Positions 47,259 to 56,479 of a stretch of DNA of 64,000 nt are shown one piece after another. The DNA lies in assembly GCA_000827325.1 (NCBI GenBank), contig KN832886.1:687655-751654 (forward strand). Direction: 5' to 3'. The notes beneath the pieces were generated by a model, which saw only the letters and a list, made by a program, of their open reading frames with translations, searched no databases and was not told where the DNA came from. Position numbers and translations under genes: made by a program. Numbering within the stretch: the stretch's first letter is position 1; the number at the start of each line of letters is the position of its first letter. Source of the DNA: Oidiodendron maius Zn. Lineage: Eukaryota > Ascomycota > Leotiomycetes > Myxotrichaceae.

Positions 47259-48236
47259 ATGGTGCCTCCTCTCATCGCTCTCGAAGAACACTTCTTCTCC
47301 GAGGCCATGCTCACCGGGCCAACAGACAAGTATAGCGAGCAATTCAAACATACGGCAGGAATTCTACAAAGACTTACAGATGTTGGAGATATACGTCTCA
47401 AACATATGGACGCAGGCGAAATAGTCCTCCAAGTTGTCTCGCATGCACCTGGCCATATGTCACATTCCCAATGCGTGTCCGCGAACAATCAGCTCGTGGA
47501 GGCCGTGAAAGCTCACCCGGATCGGTTTGCCGGATTCGCTGTCTTGCCAGTGTCAGAGCCGGAAAACTGTGCAGGAGAGTTTACACGATGTGTCCAGGAG
47601 CTGGGATTTGTTGGTGCACTCATCGACAACCATGCAAGGGACGGAGGCTACTTTGATGGGGAGGAATACTTCGAAATGTTTAAGACAGCACAAGATCTCG
47701 ATGTTCCTATTTACCTCCATCCCACCTTCCCAACGGACGCTATGGCTTCAATGCTCTATACTGGAAACTTTTCAAAGGGAGCTTCCATATCAATGGGAAG
47801 CTCCGGCTGGGGTTGGCATAGCGATGTCGCCATTCACATCCTTCGATTGTTTGCTGCAGGGCTCTTCGAACGTCTGCCCCGTCTCAAAATCATAATTGGG
47901 CACATGGGCGAGATGATCCCGTTCATGCTTGCGAGGATCGATATGTTGTCGCCGCGGTGGGGAGTTCCTGGGAGGACTTTTACCGAGATATATCAGTCAA
48001 ACATCTATCTTACGACAAGTGGCTACTGGAGCGTCGATCCACTGGCATGTATATTACGCAACACAAAGATCGACCACATTCTGTATAGCGTAGACTACCC
48101 GTTTGGGACGAATGAAGACGGACTTGTCTTTTTCAAGGCACTGGAAAAAAGCGGGCTCGTAACACAGGAGCAGCTGGAGATGATTGCCTACAAGAACGCA
48201 GAAAAGCTATTGAGGGTCAAGGCTCGAACCACGTAA
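47259..48236 (+). CDS. Amidohydrolase-type aromatic acid decarboxylase (2,3-dihydroxybenzoate/gamma-resorcylate decarboxylase family)
   Basis: A single exon of 325 aa, the usual family size. Metal and catalytic positions are visible: EEHF at residues 8-11, YLHPTFP (His in the metal site), IIGHMGEMIPF (His and Glu), and SVDYPFG with the catalytic Asp. These enzymes remove CO2 without oxidation from hydroxylated benzoic acids, holding Mn or Zn in a TIM barrel; some run in the carboxylating direction. In the cluster it would act on the acid freed by the esterase or on a product of the P450. It is divergent from the P450, sharing a promoter with two motif copies. A plain hydrolase role is less likely given the SVDYPFG signature. 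Confidence 0.9.
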   Translation: MVPPLIALEEHFFSEAMLTGPTDKYSEQFKHTAGILQRLTDVGDIRLKHMDAGEIVLQVVSHAPGHMSHSQCVSANNQLVEAVKAHPDRFAGFAVLPVSEPENCAGEFTRCVQELGFVGALIDNHARDGGYFDGEEYFEMFKTAQDLDVPIYLHPTFPTDAMASMLYTGNFSKGASISMGSSGWGWHSDVAIHILRLFAAGLFERLPRLKIIIGHMGEMIPFMLARIDMLSPRWGVPGRTFTEIYQSNIYLTTSGYWSVDPLACILRNTKIDHILYSVDYPFGTNEDGLVFFKALEKSGLVTQEQLEMIAYKNAEKLLRVKARTT

Positions 48237-48392
48237 CGAACTTTGAGTATTAATTGAACGAAATTTGTGCATTTGAGTTGGTTTCCTATTGTACGCGATC
48301 TAGCCTGGCTCCTGCATTAACAAGCTACTCAACCTCTTAGTAGTCAGCGCCATCTCGCTCAGGAGAAGTCATTTGTAAGTCCGGCGCTGTGG

Positions 48393-48451
48393 TTTAATCG
48401 TCGGCTCGCTTACGAGGCACTCGTACGTCGCATTCGGAGCCGACAATTAAA
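48393..48451. repeat. Short foldback repeat, copy 2
   Basis: A 59-bp hairpin with arms TTTAATCGTCGGCTCGC and CGGAGCCGACAATTAAA. Shares a 17-nt core with the foldback at 4793-4830, in opposite orientation. The rest of the gap 48237-48558 is the shared 3' side of two convergent genes. Confidence 0.5.
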
Positions 48452-48558
48452 ATATAAATGTAGATATTATAGATGGTTCATTGGGATTAGATGAAGATTG
48501 TCCCTATATAATCCCTATGGTGACATAAAGGCTTTCAGCTCTCGGTACTTGGCGCAAT

Positions 48559-49932
48559 CTACCCTGAAATCCAATAACCGTTAAGCTCTCCCTGATGCGC
48601 CGAAATTGCTTTCGGACGCTGAACATAGTCGAAGTAACCAAGATCTTTGAGTAAACGGATATCTTCTGGTCCATGAGGAACTTTACCAGCCGGATTTAAC
48701 CAGTTATTGGGGAATCCAGAATCGAACTCGTAGGCTTTTTCAATCTCCTCTATATCCTCGCTACCCATTTGCACGTTCAACGCCTGGACATTGGATTTGA
48801 GATGCGCTACAATACGGCCGCCGATCAATGGGTAGACATATGGAGCCTGTTCCTCTCGTTAGACCATCTCATTCCAACAATAAGCCTCGCTGACTTACTT
48901 TGTGCAAGACATATGCAATAGCAATTGCGAAAATGTTGGTCTTTTTCCGCTGCGCCATGTCGTAAAGAGCCTGAGACACTTGCTGTTCGCGACCTGTCAA
49001 TACGAATGGAGTCTCACGATCTTGCTCCTCTGGCGCAGCATCGGGTGCTCTGAAGTATCCTGCGCTTCGTCAATAAACGACGGCCACGCACTGATCAAGA
49101 GCAGGCCATCACACACCATTGCCATTGACACCCCAAGCATTGATTGCCATTCCTTCATCAAGGCACATTGGGATAATATCGCGTTCGATATCCCGCACTT
49201 GAGCAGAGAATCGCCCCTGATAGATTGAGAACCCGCGCAGGCCGTATTCGCGTGCATAGCAATTGGCCTTGACAACCACCCATGCGGGCGTGTCACTGAT
49301 GCCCAGATATAGGACCTTACCCTGCTGAATGAGCGTATTGAGGGATTGCATCAGCTCAGGAATGCTTGTAGCGAAATCCCAGCTGTGGACGTAAAACTAT
49401 GGTAAGTTAGCACCTTCGCCGCAAGAGGGAGGTACTACTAGTCATACCAAATCAATATAATCCGTTCGGAGTCTTGTCAAGCTTGCCTCAATGTTCACGC
49501 GCATGCTTTTCGTTCCTGTACCGCCGAAATTGCTCTGCTGTACAGGCTTTCCCGTCATGGATGCCAGCGTATACTTCGTGGAAATGACCAATTCACTTCG
49601 ACGACCGGTCTTTTCTACCCATTCGCCGATCCACTCCTCACTTTGACCGCCTTGATACTGATTGGCAGTATCGATAAAATTGCCGCCCAGGTCGTAGAAC
49701 GTGTCAAGCAGCTCAAAAGCATTCTCTTTTGTGCATTCGCCCATGTGCGCAGACCACTTGTTGCCCAGACCTACGAAGCTAGTGTCAGTCCCAGTGCAAA
49801 CTCGACGGCGAAGAAGGAAAATGGCTTACTCATGCCGCCCAAGCACAAGGGGCTGACTCGAACCGAAGCTGTGGGTGAAAGCAGACGGTGTCTGCCGAGC
49901 AGACTTTTCGGCGCTGGCACTGAACGATTCAT
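48559..49932 (-). CDS. Aldo-keto reductase (aryl-alcohol dehydrogenase/norsolorinic-acid-reductase type)
   Basis: Five exons (49932-49830, 49770-49448, 49396-49117, 49059-48899, 48846-48559) give 384 aa. The catalytic set is visible: Asp and Tyr in NFIDTANQYQ, Lys in VISTKY, His in FYVHSWD, plus the NADPH-binding late YPLIGGRIVAHLKSN. The exon 1 splice restores LCLGGMSLGNKWSAHMGECTKENAF, as in fungal AAD proteins. It interconverts aromatic aldehydes and alcohols with NADPH in the cytosol. It lies beside an aldehyde dehydrogenase, which suggests oxidation of an aromatic side chain through alcohol and aldehyde to acid. No clear copy of the shared motif was found in its promoter. Confidence 0.9.
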
Positions 49933-50708
49933 CGTTCTCTAACGTGCTTGCTTAGTTTACTGACGTCGGGGGAGGCTCTGTACTAAATAATATCTTTCAC
50001 TATGTGAGATTCGAGCTCGCCGGCAAGTTTTGAATCACTTCCAAAGATGGATAGGGCGACAGCTTAATGGAAATGCCCGGCCTTATACGGCGCTACATGT
50101 ACTTCATTCCGCATCAAGGGGATCGGCAGAGCTGCTGCCATTGCTGTATTGTCTGGAACAGGACAGTATGGAGTCGCGTCCGCACTATCGCGCCAATCAG
50201 GACCCCGGGGGGGGGGGGCGCAAATGCCGTCTTGGGCACGGCTTCATCGAGTTATGACCGGTGGGGGAAACCCGGAAGTAGAGATCCAGACTCGTCCGTG
50301 GGGAGTGAAAAGTCCAAGTTAGATGCGGGCAAGTTGGGCGGGTAAACTTGGGCGGCGTCCTTTGCTCGTGCCGAAGACGATTCGACGACTCTCTTTCGAT
50401 GGTCCCTTGCCAAAGAACTCCGAGGTTAGGATCTCCTTCTGATCGTGATAGCCAGAATAGTCTTGTAATTGTTAGTAGTCAGCGAAATAAGTTTGGCAAG
50501 TATCAGTTCTAGATGATTGAGGTGAATCGTCACGTCGAAGCAGTCCGTCACTCAAAACTGAGATACTGTACTTTTTGGTCCGAAACTCGAGATGATCTTA
50601 AGCAGCTAAATTAATTGCTGTATTGGACGACAACAATTTATCTCTCCATTGCTCTAATAGGTCAAGGTACAGGCAGTCTGCTAACACTCTTGTGACTAGA
50701 CGACGCTT
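49933..50708. other. Promoter of the aldo-keto reductase and 3' side of the aldehyde dehydrogenase
   Basis: 776 bp with no supportable gene. A run of 12 G starts at about 50207, a place where assembly errors are common. Confidence 0.45.
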
Positions 50709-52230
50709 TTACAATTTGATGAAGACTGACTTTTGCTCCGTCCACTCTTCCCACGCATGCTTGGAGAACTCGCGACCATCACCACTTTGCTTCCAACCAC
50801 CCATTGGCATATCAAGCTTCGTAGTAGCAGTCGCATTAATGCCGATACTGCCAGCCTCGAGCTGTTTCGCAACACGCAATGCACGTGAAATGTCTCGGGT
50901 AAAGACACTGGCATATAGACCATACTCGGTATCGTTCGCTTTCTCTATCACTTCGCCTTCGTCAACAAAAGTGTTGATGCAGACGACTGGGCCAAATATT
51001 TCCTCCTTCATGATCCTCGCATCTTCAGGGACGTTCGTGTAGATTGTCGGCTCAACGAAATATCCTTTCGAGCGGGCTCGACCACCGCCAAGACGAAGTT
51101 CGAGGCCTTGTTCTTTAGCATATTGGAAGTAATTCATGATTCGGTCGAATTGAATTTTATCGGCCTGCGGACCTCGAGTAGTTTTTTCTGTTGGATCATC
51201 GACATTTCCTCCGATTTTTATCATGGCATTCTTAACACCCTCGATAAACTTCTCGGCAATATCTTGCTGCACGTAAATTCGAGAAGTCAAGATACAGCCT
51301 TGTCCAGAATTCGCAATAACAGAGGCTGCAGCAGCCGGAACGGCATGCGTAAGGTCGGCATCGTCAAATACAATGAGAGGATTCTTGCCACCCAGCTCTA
51401 GGACAACTTTCTTGAGGTTGGACTCCGCTGACGCCTTCTTGATTGCTTTGCCTGTACCCACTGAACCAGTAAAAGAGATCACACGAATATCGATGTGTCT
51501 AGAGATAGCATCACCGCATGGAAAGCCAAATCCACTCAGTACGTTCAAGACACCCTTGGGGAGGCCGATCTCGTTGGCAATTCTAGCTATAACGAGTGCG
51601 GAGAGTGGGGACTTTTCAGATGATTTGACGACCATAGTGTTGCCAGCCACAAGGCCAGGGCCGATCTTGTTAGCGAGCATGAATGTAGGTCCATTCCATG
51701 GAACAATTGCAGCGCCCACCCCAAACGGCTGCCGGAGCGAAATGTTGACGAATTCTGGTGAGTTAAGCGAACTCTCACCCGTGACATCCATTGCCAGGGA
51801 AGCTGAATATCTTAGAACATCGACCGTGTGACGCCCGACCCCTAATTCGCGTGAGCGAGCTGGTATCTTCAGTATCATTCTCTGTGATCCACTCACAAGT
51901 GTAAGGTGGAGCAAGGTACGGTTTTCCCATCGTAATTGCTTCTAAGTAACCAATTTCATTCAAACACTTCTCAACTCCGTCGGCCAACTTGAAGATATAG
52001 TCGGCTCTCGCGCTTGCTTCGAGTCCCGACCAAGAGGGAAACGCAGCCTTAGCCGCCTCTACAGCACTATCGACATCCTCAGGAAGCGCCTCACAGACGG
52101 TGGCGGCGACCTCCTCCGTTGAAGGATTGATAACATCGAACTTTTTCCCCGAGAGCGATGGCTTGAATTCACCATCAATGAAAAGGCGGGTTTCGATCGT
52201 GTCCGGCTTCCCGAGCGGTTTACTGGCCAT
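50709..52230 (-). CDS. NAD(P)-dependent aldehyde dehydrogenase
   Basis: Two exons (52230-51897, 51859-50709) give 494 aa. The start at 52230 gives MASKPLGKPDTIETRLFIDGEF, the usual family opening. Catalytic Glu lies in VVLELGGKNPLIV and the nucleophile Cys in NSGQGCILTSRIYV; IVPWNGP, SFTGSVGTGK and EEIFGPVVCINTF are further family marks. The intron is 37 nt, very short, but GTGAGT/CCAG and frame both fit. It oxidises an aldehyde, probably aromatic (salicylaldehyde, benzaldehyde or vanillin type), to the acid. An inverted copy of the shared motif lies 465 bp upstream, which links it to the catabolic regulon. Confidence 0.92.
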
Positions 52231-53181
52231 AATGGATGTTCTCTGTGTGTCCAGATACTCCGTCACTCGAGAGGTATGCCAGAGAGTGAGATGAATTGAA
52301 GATTCTGAGAATGTTCGTTATGTCGACCGCACGATTAGTTTCAAAAATGGCACAGTCACTCATAAAACAGCTCAGAGATTTAACACATATCAAGGCGGGA
52401 CGAAGTCCTCTCATATGGGCAAAGCAGCGTGTTCTAAGAACAAGACTCATTGGAATACTACTATATCCCTCAAGTGCCTTTGCTGATCAATGTTTCTGAA
52501 CGCACACGGACTTAAGCTGCACGGGTATCTTCTTAGATCCGGCATATGTAGACGCTCTCCGTACAAATTAGGAACGTCGTAGACTGAACGAACATTGCGC
52601 GAGGTTCTCGCCACGCGGGATGACGTTTCCCGTCTGTGCAGGGGTTGTCAGGCTTCAGAACGCCGACTGCATAAGGTCGTAAAAGTATCAGGAGGTGGGG
52701 GATATTCCGAAACACCATCCCCAAGAGCTGACCCACTCCCATCGTTCAACATGCAGGATTCGACTCTATACAATTCCTAAGATCTTAGCTATATATACTT
52801 TTTCCTTACTCTCTAGAGTCGCCTTTGCCTTCCCTTTAGTAGATTAAAGTCCTTTCTTGCCAATAGTCCCGGGCCTTTTTACTATCCAGCGTTAATATTT
52901 GACGACAACGGTTCTGCATACTGAGTTCAATCACGCAATGGAAGGACAACAAAAGCAACCGGGTGTATAATCTGTGGAGATTGAACTTGTTTCTATTCAA
53001 CTTCGGCTGATAGCTCTCAATATATACACAGTGACACGCCAGTGCCACCAGGCAGTGACTCTCCACTTGACTCACATCAAGTGTTGCCCAGACAATGCCT
53101 TGATACCTGACTTACATCCAGTCAACAAATGCACCTTCTCATGCTAGCAAATGGACACTTCGACGCTTAAAAAGAGAGGGT
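52231..53181. other. Promoter of the aldehyde dehydrogenase and repeat-rich flank
   Basis: 951 bp without a gene. It holds the inverted motif copy at 52695-52709. From about 53100 the sequence turns into transposon remains. Confidence 0.5.
52695..52709 (-). promoter_or_regulatory. Shared motif, copy 6 (inverted, upstream of aldehyde dehydrogenase)
   Basis: On the minus strand CGGAATATCCCCCAC, one base different from the esterase copy over these 15 positions. It lies 465 bp upstream of the aldehyde dehydrogenase start. Confidence 0.5.
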
Positions 53182-53427
53182 ATTCTTATATTAGAGCATG
53201 TTGGGAACTCTCTTGATATGAATGCTATTGAAGGTGCTTAGATGCCAATGAGGATTGAGATTACGCAGGATTGGGCCTCCCGTCATACGCTAGAATGGTC
53301 GGATAGAGCTTGGAAGGGTGCTTGGGACAATCTCTCTCAGGATAAGATTCGTGCCCTGGTTGCAAGAATGGCTGTTATTAATGCGTTAATTATTGAACAT
53401 CAGGGTGGAAATGAGTTTCATGGATAG
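53182..53427 (+). mobile_element. Tc1/mariner transposase, C-terminal fragment
   Basis: The frame reads GNSLDMNAIEGA, a stop, then MPMRIEITQDWASRHTLEW...AWKGAWDNLSQDKIRALVARM and EHQGGNEFHG. This matches the end of fungal Tc1/mariner DDE transposases (GNSPDLNxIE...W, later AW..AW..L...I and GGNE). The stop is TAG where the family has Trp (TGG), a G-to-A type change as in repeat-induced mutation. The catalytic core upstream is missing, so the copy is dead. Confidence 0.7.
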
Positions 53428-53981
53428 TACATTATTTCTAATAGTGATTTGTTAGTGTTTTGATGTATCTTTCGTACAATGATGCCGGTTTCTAAATCGG
53501 TGCGCCGTCGTACTCCGTACTTTTGGTCCCACTTAACGCACATCGCAAAACCTTACCTAGACCAGACATCTCAAGATTATATAGGAGGCGCATTCTGTAC
53601 TATTCTCCATCTAGTCTAAATGTACTTACTCCACTTATTTGCCGCCCCTGCTTATTTACCACCGAACCCTCTAGAACACCGATATTTTGGCAGAATATAA
53701 GCAACACCACTATGCTTCTGGTGCTCCTAGTGCTAGTATAGGACTCCGGGTATCCTGGTAGGGGAAGAATATTACGTTTCCTTGCTGACACCAGCGCTAA
53801 CTTTATTACGGTCTATAGGGATTCCGCAATTGTTCCCTTCAATATTTAATGTTTGAATAATCCTTCCATCTTCCATCGGTTAAAGAGAGCTTCATACTTC
53901 ATTAAACCTTGATCACTTCGCATTTTAAACAACCTCACAGACCAACACACAGTTTATTCCATTTCATACAGAAGAAACAAT
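53428..53981. other. Upstream region of the small secreted protein gene
   Basis: 554 bp without a supportable gene. The end carries the promoter and A-rich 5' leader (AGAAGAAACAAT) of the next gene. Confidence 0.45.
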
Positions 53982-54263
53982 ATGCAGCCTCTCCTGTTTT
54001 TGGCCTTCATTGTCACCATGGCAGTAGCTGCCCCAACGGGAACCTCGGAGCCTAAGGAAATATCCCTAGATAAGCGTACGGAGAGTTGTGCTGTTCTTGC
54101 TACCAAAGCTGCTGCTCTTAGTTTCGAATGTAGTACGACTTCCTCTATTCAAGTTTGCGATGAAGCGTTTGCTGCAGTAGTGGAATGTGGTCAAGTTTGT
54201 TCTCTTTCAGTAAGTGATCACTGCTCTTGGAACACAGGCTTCGACGGTGGTGATGATGGCTGA
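53982..54263 (+). CDS. Small secreted cysteine-rich protein with Kex2 site
   Basis: Unspliced, the frame gives 93 aa: a signal peptide (MQPLLFLAFIVTMAVAA), a short pro-part ending LDKR (Kex2-type cleavage near residue 32), then a mature part with six Cys (ESC, FEC, QVC, VEC, QVC, DHC). I know no family for it; the plan fits fungal effector-like or killer-like peptides. From position 54210 the coding sequence enters the first unit of the tandem array that follows: the last 17 residues (VSDHCSWNTGFDGGDDG) are read from repeat. Since that unit begins with GTAAGT, the true protein may instead splice out at SLS and end in a later exon; then only five Cys remain. Expression data are needed to fix the 3' end. 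Confidence 0.6.
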   Translation: MQPLLFLAFIVTMAVAAPTGTSEPKEISLDKRTESCAVLATKAAALSFECSTTSSIQVCDEAFAAVVECGQVCSLSVSDHCSWNTGFDGGDDG

Positions 54264-55072
54264 CTAAGTCGCCGGATGGCGTTATAGTCTGTAAGTGATT
54301 CACTGCTCTAGGAACACAGGTTTTCCCGGTGGATGATTGCTGATCAAGGCGCCAATGGCGTTATAGGCTGTAAGTGATTCACTTCTCTAGGAACACAGGT
54401 TTCCCTGATGGCTGACCAAGTCGCTAATGGCGTTATAGAATGTAAGTGATTCACTGCTCTAGGAACACAGGTTTCCCCGGTATTGGTAGATTGCTGATCA
54501 AGTAACCGGATGGAGTTGTAGTTTGTGAGTGATTTACTGCTCTAGGAAAAGAAGTTTTCCCCGGTGGCGGTAGATGGCTGACCAAGGCGCCGGATGGGGC
54601 TGTAGATTGTAAGTGATCCACTGCTCTAGGAACACGGGCTTCCACGGTAGTTGTTGATGGCTGACCAAGTCACCGGATGGCGTTATAGAATGTAAGTGAT
54701 TCCCTGCTCTAGGAACAGAGGTTTCCCCGGTGGTGGCAGATGGCTGACCATGTCGTCGGATGGAGTTATAGTTTGTAAGTGATTTGCTGCTCTAAAAGCT
54801 CAGGTTTCGATGGTGGTGGCAGATGGCTGACCAAGACCCCGATGGAAATATAGTGTGTAAGTGATTTGCTGCTCTAGGAAAACAGGTTTTCCCGGTGGTG
54901 GTTGATGGCTGACTAAGTCGCCGGATGGCGTTATAGTCTGTAAGTGATTAACTACTCTAGAAATACAGGTTTCGCCTGGTGGATGATTGCTGATCTAGGC
55001 GCCAATGGCGTTATAGACTGTAAGTGATTTGCTGCTCTAGGAAAACAGGTTTCCCCAGTGGTGGAGTGAGGG
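54210..55072 (+). repeat. Tandem array of eleven intron-like units
   Basis: Eleven head-to-tail units start at 54210, 54291, 54370, 54442, 54525, 54609, 54692, 54775, 54857, 54940 and 55020; the period is 72-84 bp and the last is cut. Every unit begins GTAAGTGA (one GTGAGTGA), holds GCTGAC or GCTGAT about 25-30 nt before its end, and closes with TAG. Exactly three bases (NNT) then separate it from the next donor, in all ten junctions. So each 69-81-nt unit has the 5' splice site, branch point, 3' splice site and length of a fungal intron. This is a direct reading; whether the units are spliced is unknown. A plain minisatellite is the alternative. Confidence 0.85.
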
Positions 55073-56479
55073 AGTGAGGAGTGAAGCTAATAGGAATCAA
55101 TTCAATTGCAACACGAACGCTATCTTGATTGCACTTCGTTTCAGGGCATTCTCCCTGTATATAGGAGAAGATAGAAGAATGTTCTGAGCAGAGAACAAGA
55201 ATGAAACCACCTTCTAACCAATCACTCAATACATGTATACTGTGACAGATGGTGACAATCTTACTAATCAATTAATTACCCTTTTCGGCCAAATTGGCCG
55301 TATATGTCGAGTTGTCTGTTTTAGGTGATATTTTGCGATGTACGTGAAGTGGGCCTACATAGTACTAAGATTATACATAAGTATCCACATAGCGTCGGGA
55401 TATAGAGGTCTAGCAAGGCTTTGGGTTCTTGAGTTGTCTGTTTAGGTACGGTAAGGTTTTGCGACGTGTATCAAGTGGGCTTAAGCATGTATTGCCGGGA
55501 CCTTATTAGCCCCTGCGGCGTACCAAACTCTATTAAAACACGACTTCGTAGTTATTGCCGACATCATCACATGAAGCACTGCTCGACAGTGGGAATGGGG
55601 ACTAGCACCTCGTAGGGTGGCGTAGGCGAACCCGCATACTCAATGCAAATGCCACTCAGGCCCCCCTCCCCCCACAAGCACAGAAGCTCTGAGGCATACT
55701 GCGGAAATTCTGATCTAGGCCTTGCTGTAACGTGAATTTCCTCCCTGGGGATCTCGGCTCACAGGGTTTGAGAATGCTGGGAATCCTCGCATCAGAATGG
55801 AATAGTAGGGCCTTTGCCAAACGGATTGTAGATGCAGTCGTGTTCAGCTCGCAGCTCCGACAATATTGAGAGGAGTATCACACAGAATTCCCGCAGAGCA
55901 GTGTGTACCAACACCTCAGCCCCCTATTACACTCTCTATTTCACATAGGTCTTTATCTCCTCATCGTAGGCGCTGGTAAGCTCATCCTCCTGGACCACGT
56001 ATTCGCCAAACTCACAGCTTTCTGGGACTCCGTAGCTCTTGCTCGGATGGACAAACCTCGATGGCCAGCTCTAACGGATAGCCTCTGAGAGTCGCGGAGG
56101 GCGACGGGTTTCAGGCTCATGGCGTCAACTAATCTCGTGTTGTATGACTGATCTGAACTGGTCGCGAAGATCTCGACATTCCACGCCTATTAGGGCCTAG
56201 AAACCCGGCGTCTGCCTTGACAAGGCGCTGGAATAATTGTACTGGCCAATAAGATAAAATTGCCCATACTACGGTACACACTTGTTTCACCTCCACTTTA
56301 ATGGAGCAAGCGGGCCCAGGCCGTATGACCAAAAACAACGCAGTCAGTTAGAAGATGGCCCAAGAAGTTCGATTGATCCACTAATACCAGCGATCCTTCA
56401 GAGCAACTCTAAAGCGTGGGACAGCTTCCTATAGAGCAAATTTCCTGGCTGGGTCAAGACTATACGTCCAGGAGCCCTC
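55073..56479. other. Repeat-derived gap
   Basis: 1407 bp without a supportable gene. It contains the left arm of a large inverted repeat (55228-55297) and two direct copies of a TTGTCTGTTTTAGG...TTTTGCGA segment near 55310 and 55434, a third copy of which lies near 62318. Confidence 0.5.
55228..55297. repeat. Left arm of a distant inverted repeat
   Basis: This segment (core AATCTTACTAATCA, then ATTACCCTTTTCGGCCAA) is matched in reverse at 62196-62262. The two arms, roughly 70 bp and about three-quarters identical by eye, enclose 6.9 kb. It ends in the near-palindrome CGGCCAAATTGGCCG. Family unassigned. Confidence 0.55.

Noticed and set aside
50206-50218. Run of 12 G as a possible structural element
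   Set aside because: Simple homopolymer in an intergenic stretch; may be an assembly artefact.
54210-55072. Regular array considered as a CRISPR array
   Set aside because: Units are contiguous and about 80 bp with no unique spacers, in a eukaryotic genome; the only gap is three bases.
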